The notes below the pieces were generated by a model that was not told the DNA's origin, did no database searches, and saw only the letters and a list, made by a program, of their open reading frames with translations. From contig OZ237753.1 of the NCBI GenBank assembly GCA_965178125.1, positions 434,001 to 498,000 of the forward strand: a stretch of DNA of 64,000 bases. Reading direction: 5' to 3'. Of this stretch, positions 57,384 to 64,000 are shown piece after piece. Made by a program: the position numbers and the translations under genes. This DNA comes from Bilabrum cf. latius (lineage: Eukaryota > Bigyra: Bicosoecida > Bigyra > Bicosoecida). Every line of letters starts with the position of its first letter. Positions within the stretch are counted from its first letter, which is position 1.

Positions 57384-58841
57384 ATGGCAGGTAACGAGTC
57401 TGCGATCGACTCACCATTGCTTGCAGATGGACTTGATGGTGTATCATTAGAGGCTCACACTCCATCTCCTCGGACTGGTAGTTTCCAGGTTCGTAGGCGA
57501 CCGCCGTCGGGAGCAGGGTCGAGTATCATGCCGCAAGGAACCATCAATTCCGGCGATATTGAAAATTAGAGTCTCATGGGATCGCTTGAAAAGCCTAATG
57601 GCGGCAGTGATGACGCAAAAGATGGCGTGACAATGGTAGCGTTCGCTGGAGCCGTGTCCAACCTTGCCAATGCGGCGGTTGGTGCAGGAGTGCTCGCGTT
57701 TCCCGTCGCATTCATGTACTGCGGCTTGGTTCTAGGGATCATAGTCAGCCTCTTCTTTGCACTTTTGATGGGGTTTACCCTGCACATTCTCGCGGTTGCT
57801 GCGGATGCATCAAAAGCCGATTCCTACTAGGGTGTAATCGAGCACGCGCTGGGACCCCTTGCCGGCCTTGTGGTCAAGTGCTCCATGACGCTGTACCTGT
57901 TTGGCGCGTTGGTGGCCTACCTGAACCTGATCAAGGACCAGGTGCAGAGCATCGCCGGTCACGACCCGTCGCTGCGCCACACGGCGCTCAACAACCCATG
58001 GCTCATCGTGCCGGTCGTGGCGGTTGGAATCGTGGGCCCCCTGTGCCTCCTGAAGAACCTCGATTCGCTGCAATTCACGTCGTTCCTGGCCGTCCTCTCC
58101 GTCGTGTTCCTCGAAGGCGACGTGCTGTACCGGTCGGCGGAATTCCTGCACTCCAACGGGGGGGCTGCCGACGGGGTGGTGAACTTCCGGTGGAGCATGA
58201 AGCTGTTCGCCTCCGTGCCTCTCATCGCCTTCGCGCTGCAGTGCCATCTGGTCTTTGTTCCGGTTTACCACTCCCTCGCCAAGCACGGGGGCACGCCCGG
58301 CCTGATGGACTGGGTCTCTGCGGCCACATTCCTCGTGTGCCTCGGGCTGTACCTCCCGACGGGGGCGCTGGGATACATGCGCTTTGGGAACGCGACGAAC
58401 GGTGACGTCCTCACCAACATGGGCTTTGCCATCGACACCAATATCGCCAGGGTGTGCATCGCACTGACGGGGCTCTTCTCCTACCCCCTGCTCATGTACG
58501 TCGCGAGGACCTCCTTATCCGACCTGATCAATGTGCTCGTCACACCGGACAACAAAACCAAGCTGGTGGACGACAACTGGCGGTTCTACGGGCTGACTGC
58601 GGGCTTCCTTCTGACTTCTGCCGTGGTGAGTTCTGCGGTGGACGATCTCTCCACCGTGCTGGGGGTGACGGGCAGCACGGCCGCGGTGGTGCAGGTGTTC
58701 ATCATGCCAGGGCTGGCTTGGAATCAGATCCACAAGGAAAGCAAGAACTGGGTGTGGCACTATGTCGTCGGGTGGGGGCTCGTTGTGTTTGGGGTAGTGA
58801 TCGGAGCGGTGGCGCTGTGGCAGACGCTCGAGCCTGCGTGA
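57384..58841 (+). CDS. Amino-acid transporter, SLC38/AAAP family
   Basis: A single exon of 485 residues. A hydrophilic N-terminus of about 80 residues is followed by roughly eleven membrane segments. The first contains the family hallmark NLANAAVGAGVLAFP, next to the substrate and sodium sites of SLC38 transporters. Later segments include VVKCSMTLYLFGALVAYL and VCIALTGLFSYPLLMYVAR. In-frame TAGs lie at 57567 and 57828. The second is in SKADSY-UAG-GVIEHALGP, where relatives have Glu, Gln or another small or polar residue. It probably moves neutral or cationic amino acids across the plasma or vacuolar membrane. A poly(A)-signal-like AATAAA follows the TGA at 58846-58851. Confidence 0.9.
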
Positions 58842-58963
58842 AAACAATAAAATGCTATCATGATTGCCTGAAAGATGATATTGTTCGGAGATCGGATTCG
58901 GTGCGCCCTGCCTCGTTCACTTAATCAACTTGAACCACTGCCAGAAGTAATGTCCATGCTCGC

Positions 58964-61582
58964 TCAGTCTCCGGCCGACATGCCTTGCAGCGATCCAGCT
59001 CGCTTCAGCAGCGGCTCCAGCATGTCTCGCCTGCCCATTGCGAGGTCCCGCGACTTGCCCCAATCCGGAGACTTTTTCGCCGCGAATCCCTGCGGCAGGA
59101 ACGACTTTTCGCCGGGCGCCGGAGCAGCCGGAGCAGGTGCTCCGTGCTCGCCCTGCACCAGCTTGGTCGCGAGCTGCTCGCTCGAAGGAAGCCACTGCGT
59201 CCCAGACGCTCCCCCTTTCCTGCTCGTGCTCGTGCCACCGCCCTTCCCTGCTGCGTCATGCTCCCTGCTTCCGCTTCCACTCCCACTTCTGTCGTGAGTT
59301 CCCAACGCCACCGGCACTGGGCTGTGGGAGCGGAGTTTCCCTCCTTGGCCGGGCGACGAGGAACGAGAGGGGGACCGCCTGTCCTGCTCCTGTTGGCCAC
59401 GGCCAGTGCCACCCGCAGACAGCGGCGACCCGGCCATGCTCGCATGCCCCGAGGCAAGTGCTCGGAGCTGCTTAGCGAGGGGGCTGGACTGCCCCCCCAG
59501 CGCTCGAGACAGGGTCCCCTCCTGCTGCTTGGGACTCTGTGATGGAGCGGAACCACCGGCGCCGCGCATTTCCTCCTCCTCGACCCCGGCTTCCCTCAGC
59601 TGCTCTTCGGCCCGCTGTATCCACCCCGCCCCCGTGCGGTGCACAGGGCGCATCGCTTGCTCCCCGTCAGCCACTGGCACCGCGTCGCTGTACCCATCCC
59701 CTTGCCCTCCTTGGTATAAGCCAGCCTGCACCGCCCCGACGGTTAGCCCGTCCTCATCGTACTGCCCTCCCACAGTGGGCCCGTCCACCAGCCCCTCCTG
59801 CTCCTCGTCCGAATCGTCTGACATGACGATACCGCTGCCGTAGATCGGGACGTCTGCGGGCTCCTGCTCCTTGTTCCCTGACCCATGCTCGACCTTTTCT
59901 TCGTCCTCGTCCTCGTCTTCTTCCGGCCCTTCATCTTCGGTTTTGGTGGCATCCACGCCCACCAGCTGACCAGCGAACTTGCCCAGCGCCAGCCCATCCG
60001 CGAGATCGTCGACCTCGGCATCAGCAGCAGTGCTTGCAGACAGCTCAGTGGCCTCTTCTTGCTGCGTTCGCTTCTTGCTCTTTCCAGAGCTCTGAGCGGC
60101 ATCGATCGCTACGAGCTTCGAGGACGGCGAGGACGAAGACGCCGATGGTGACCCGGCCACGGCCGCCCGCACGTCCCTCCGCAGCTGCTCGAAGCGCAGC
60201 TCGTGCATCCGCCTGGCCTCTGCGGGATCCAGGGCCCGTCGGGCGCGGCTCTGCATGAAGCGGGGCTTCGCAGACGGTGACGAGTAGGTTCCGCCGGAAT
60301 GCGCGGCGCCGTTTCCACCGTGCAGCCGTGACCTGGACGGTGACGAGTGTGCCAGCGAAGTAGTGCCCCCCGGGTGATTGATCTCGGGGGACATGAAGCG
60401 GTCGATCGCCACCATCGAGTCGCCATCCACCGTGTGGCGGGGGAGGCGCTTGTCGGGCACGTGTGGGTCAAAGTTCCACGGTGGGGGGAGGAGCTGATGG
60501 GCCGATGTGTCACTGCCAGGGCCGGCGCCGCGTTGGCCGGGGGACCCAGGGCCGACCCCCGGTCCACCGGTGGAGTGGGAGTGCGGGTGCGTGTCGACCG
60601 AGCTGAGCAGCTCGGCGGGGTGCAGCGGGCCCACCTGCCTGCCCCCCCAGTGCCCCGCCCTTGGCTGAGCCAGGGTGGCCTTGCGCTCTGCTTTGGCGCG
60701 GGCGGCTGCCTTGCGCATCAGGTGACCCTCCCAACCGCTGGGCTGGCCCTCCGGGCCCCACCGCCTGCGAAACGCGGCGCCGCGCGCGACGCGGCCGGTT
60801 CCGGCGAGGGCCGCCGGAGCGGAGGAGCCGAGGGCTGCGGAACCGGTCGTGGCGGCGAGCTGGGATGCGCGGCGCCGGTGCCTGCGCTCCTTTCGCGCCT
60901 CTTCGGCCGCAGCCGCCTCCGCGGCCTCGGCTTCTTCTTTTGCTTTCCTCTCTGATTCCTCCTTTTGTTTCTGCAGGGCCACGACGGCAACACGTGGAGG
61001 GCCAGGGGCAGATCCACGGCGCCCCTCGCGGCCCGGCTTTGACGGAGCTGCGCGACCTTGTTTCGGCGGGGACTTACCGCTACCGCTACCGCTTGCGCCC
61101 GTCTCGCTAGGAAACGATGCAGTTTTGACGTTTCGCGCATCAACATGGGCTTCATGCTTAGCCCGGGCCGCGCTGCTTGCCGCTGGCTGCCTGGATGCTC
61201 GGACTTTCGACTTTCGTGGCACGACTGAGCTTACCAGCACCTAAGGGCGGCGATGGGGGTCTTCATGCGCATCTGCATTGCTAGAGACTTGCTCAGGATC
61301 CCTCAGCCGAGCCTCCTTTCGTGTTGGGCCTGGCTCAGCCTGGCTACCATCGGATTCCACCGGCAGCTCCATCGGTGCGCTCTCCCCTTCGAAATCGTGC
61401 TCCATTTCTAGCAGGTTGCTGGGTGTGCGATAATTGAAAACGTACGTGTATGAGTTCTGCGATGCTAACTTGGGCTTACGCTGGCAAATGCGAAAGATCC
61501 GGGCTTGGTACACGAGCACAAATTGCACCCTCTGCTGTGCTGGTGTCATCAGCAGATTCAAAACCAGCCTTTTGCGCGCCAT
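58964..61582 (-). CDS. Unidentified charged, low-complexity protein
   Basis: I recognise no family. The frame is open from ATG 61582 to TGA 58966-58964 (872 residues) with a single TAG at 61243-61241. The region after the TAG begins VLVSSVVPRKSKVRASRQP and contains a strongly charged helix (KQKEESERKAKEEAEAAEA). It then has the ordered-looking segments WGPEGQPSGWEGHLMRKAAA and VPDKRLPRHTVDGDSMVAID. Acidic and Ser/Gly-rich disorder follows. The first 60 residues may include an intron (possible acceptors near 61440), so the start is uncertain; METs further in, such as the one opening MEHDFEGE, are alternatives. Confidence 0.65.
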
Positions 61583-62223
61583 TTAGTTACAAAGCAACAT
61601 TTCGTTTTATGTTGGCGGGTGACAAACAATCATGATGCTAGAACCGACCGTTTACCGGTGCGCTGCTAGTCGGGTCAATGCCAAAGCACCATGTTCACGT
61701 GAGCGCTTGAATTAACCATCAAGGTCGCAGTATGAGAACGAATAATCGAACTTACATCTTCCGCTCACTGCAGTCGTAGGGTCGTTCAATGTTCAGCGCA
61801 GTGCTTGCATCGGTCTCGCCGCCCTGCCTGGTCGCATGCCTGTGACGATCGAACCGTGGCGACCGGATTTACCGTGTGCGATACCATCAGAGGCTTCGCT
61901 AATTTATAAATGGGTTTCTGGACCACGTCTATCAAGGGTGAGAGTGCCCCCGACGCACTCTTGCACGAATCATCGGTACAGTTGCCGAGCACTTGCAGTG
62001 CCAGTGGCTCCCACCCAAACACCCCGACCCCCAGCCCAACCCTATGCCAGAGCCCAGAGCCGCCCCCCCGTCTCGTGATTTTCCCTTCCTTGCCTACTCT
62101 CGAGCACGCAGACAATAATGCCCAGTACTTGGAAACACCATTGAAATATGTACACGGCTTCACCCTCTGGTACCTGATACCACGCTAGCTCCAATCACTG
62201 GTCTTGGATCCAACCGGACAGGC
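61583..62223. other. Intergenic, no gene seen
   Basis: This spacer of 641 bp lies between the start of the charged-protein gene and the end of the peroxidase gene, both minus strand. No element is recognised in it. Confidence 0.5.
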
Positions 62224-62949
62224 TCACCCGAGCTTCTCGATGTCCGCCATGATCGTCTCGGGCGTATCCCGCGCGCCATATGCCTTCACGAACTTGCCAT
62301 CCTTGGTGTACAGGTACTTGCAAAAGTTCCAGGATGGCTCCACCCCGCTGTCCTTAACGAGAGTTGCGAACAACGACGACTGCGCGCTTCCCTTCACGTC
62401 GGCTTTGGCAAGCAGAGGGAACACTTCCTCGGGCTTCTTTCCTACGTATTTGCTCGCGAATGCGAGGATCTCCTCGTTGCTACCGGGCTCCTGTTTTCCA
62501 AACTGGTTGCAAGGCTGACCGATCACCGTGGCCTTGCCGCCGTCCTGGATAGTTTGCAGGCCGACGTAGTGGGGCGTGAATCCGCACCTGCAAGTGCATA
62601 ATTTAGTCAATGACTCCCATGATTCACATCTGCTTACATGCAGCCCAGGTGTTCTTACAAAAGGCACCGGCGGACACGGCACATGTCAATCTCACTTGCT
62701 TGCCACATTTGTCACCAAGACTGGTTTGTCACCGGCCAGCTCGCCAATCGTAGCCTCTGAGCCGTCAATTTTCGCTACCTTAATGTCCCTAACAGTTCCA
62801 GCTCCTGCCATTATCGGTTCGAAAATGAGATGTGACGTGGCAGTTGCACATGCAAGCTGTGAGGCATTGGATGCCGATCGGAGCGAATACTTCCGGAAAG
62901 TCGGCGTGCGTGGTGAGAGAGCATGATCAATGAATGTTGCTTGGCTCAT
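62224..62949 (-). CDS. Glutathione peroxidase-like thiol peroxidase
   Basis: Two exons, from the start to 62696 and 62587-62224, with a 108-bp GT-AG intron that splits the codon before the catalytic Cys (NVASK then CGFTPHY). It reduces hydrogen peroxide and lipid hydroperoxides. Active-site elements: CGFTP with Cys in place of selenocysteine, PCNQFGKQEPGSNEEI with the second Cys and the Gln, and PSWNFCKYL with the catalytic Trp and Asn. The Cys at PCNQF is the resolving Cys of thioredoxin-dependent plant-type members. Starting at 62811 (MAGAGTVRD) gives a normal 159-residue protein. Starting at 62949 adds 46 residues rich in Ser, Arg and Ala that could target an organelle. It ends at TGA and has no TAG. 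Confidence 0.93.
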
Positions 62950-63125
62950 ACATGATCGTAGTGCGTCACCATGGCGACTATGGCAGGCGCAATCCAAGCT
63001 GACGGCACCACCAACCCTCGCAGGCAACCACTTGGTGGCCTAGAGAGCTGGGAATTGCAAGCGTTGTTAGTCTACCCCATCTTAGTTCGTTCAGCCGCAG
63101 TGATTTCAGCCCGAGCCAATGCTGC

Positions 63126-64000
63126 TCAGAAATCCAGGCAGTTACCCAGGCTCCTGCCCTGCTTCTCGAGCGTCAGGCAGTACCACCCCAGTGCCCCCTT
63201 GGAGAAATTGTTCGGGGGCCGACCGCACTCGACCGTGTCTCTGGCGAACGCCCCAGACACGTTGTATCCATGGTACTGCATGTAGTAGCTCCCAGAGAAC
63301 TCCCCCGTCCGGTCGCAACCAGCCTCACAGTGCATGTCCATGACAAGGGGCAGTCCGGACGGGTGCGGCGTGGTCAGCATGCGACGCACGTTGCTCAGGC
63401 GCTCCGGGAGCTGGTCAATGGCCCACAGCACGTCCGTGTTGTTGACGAGATAGTCCCGGATGTCGGCTGGGGTGTCCTGCGAGCAAGAATCCGAGCATGT
63501 GCGGCTGAAGATGCACGGCGCTGTGAAGGGAGAACTGGTGATTCGCAACCCAGAACAACGCCAAAACGTCAGTGATATCACAATACATCGGTAGAGGGAG
63601 GCCGTGTTAACTCCTAAAACTCACTTCAGGTGGCAGCAGGGCTCCGACAAGGAGGTACTCCGTGAGGTTAGCGTTCGGGGGGTTCTTCGCAAAGTAGTCG
63701 AGCTCAAGGTAGTAGTCAGCCTCAAACGGATTGTCGAAAGAGATATCTAGGAAGAAAAATTCTGATGGCAGCGAAAGTCCAGCTTCTTGGGCCCTTTTCG
63801 CCATGAACTAGTCCAGCTCCTGTCGTGCAAACGTGTCATTCACCCTCGGGAAGTTGCTCCTGAACAGAAAATTGGTAATGCCAGCGCTAACGTTGTAGTG
63901 ATCAACTAGGTGCGTCCGGCTGTACTCTAGATTCTCGGCCGATGCCTACTTTGTTGCGGTAGCAAGCACCAAACCTGCTGCAACTATTCCTGGCAAATTT
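63126..64000 (-). CDS. Secreted CX5R tyrosine phosphatase-like protein (runs off the right edge)
   Basis: There are two coding blocks, 64000-63626 and about 63535-63126, ending at TGA. The second holds MHCEAGCDRTGEFSGSYYM, the HCX5R phosphate-binding loop of Cys-based phosphatases with the nucleophile Cys and the Arg. The first begins at the edge with a hydrophobic stretch (IVAAGLVLATAT) like a signal peptide, so its ATG is probably just outside the window. Several Cys and N-glycosylation-type sequons support secretion. In-frame TAGs lie near 63945 and at 63807-63805. The donor GTGAGT near 63626 is clear, but I could not match the acceptor in phase. The substrate is unknown; a phosphoinositide or protein substrate is possible. 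Confidence 0.75.

Noticed and set aside
1-64000. Bacterial operons, CRISPR arrays or phage features
   Set aside because: Spliced genes, mitochondrial import and ciliary proteins show nuclear eukaryotic DNA. No spaced short direct repeats of CRISPR type were seen.

Overview
This is nuclear DNA of a flagellated or ciliated protist. It carries spliceosomal GT-AG introns (90, 108, 113, 213 and about 407 bases where both ends can be placed), mitochondrial genes (a small Tim chaperone, a malic enzyme with a transit-peptide-like N-terminus), an mRNA capping enzyme and axonemal genes (a TTLL9-like tubulin glutamylase next to an EF-hand/WD40 WDR49/CFAP337-like protein). I cannot name the lineage.

The main result concerns the genetic code. 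Almost every recognisable gene is interrupted by in-frame TAG, while TAA and TGA are absent until the true end. Seventeen well-supported genes end in TGA (15) or TAA (2), none in TAG. At aligned positions the TAG codons fall where homologues have polar residues, most often Gln or Glu: before TTP in the second membrane domain of the ABC transporter, in the WGPx-QD and FHIPx-EF boxes of a metallophosphatase, and after SY in an amino-acid transporter. I read UAG as sense, most likely Gln, and all gene models here use that. The window also holds a divergent eRF1-family gene in which the stop-decoding motifs GTS and NIKS read D-E-S and K-I-R-S while the catalytic GGQ is kept.

Layout. 1-2.8 kb: 5' part of an unidentified minus-strand gene. 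3.5-8.7 kb: ABCC-type transporter, minus strand, one exon, 15 internal UAGs. 9.65-15.8 kb: a 2,048-residue disordered/coiled-coil protein, plus strand. 16-23 kb: repeat-rich and gene-poor, with a foldback element, a four-copy GC-rich satellite of about 310 bp, GGGGGCACAG foldbacks and a decayed hAT transposase. 23-30.4 kb: membrane protein, Tim9-like protein, EF-hand protein, malic enzyme, eRF1-like gene. 31.1-43.5 kb: a tandem array of four paralogous genes, all plus strand, each opening with Met-Gly-Cys and sharing a C-terminal module. I recognise no known family there; it is the best candidate for an undescribed system. 43.8-52.7 kb: the axonemal pair. 52.8-64 kb: capping enzyme, Costars protein, metallophosphatase, SLC38-type transporter, an unidentified charged protein, glutathione peroxidase and a secreted CX5R phosphatase-like protein.

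Genes are compact and often single-exon. Close divergent pairs (EF-hand/malic enzyme, 220 bp; Costars/metallophosphatase, 197 bp) probably share promoters. The gene array is the only obvious clustering by relatedness, and the TTLL9/WDR49-like pair the only obvious clustering by function.
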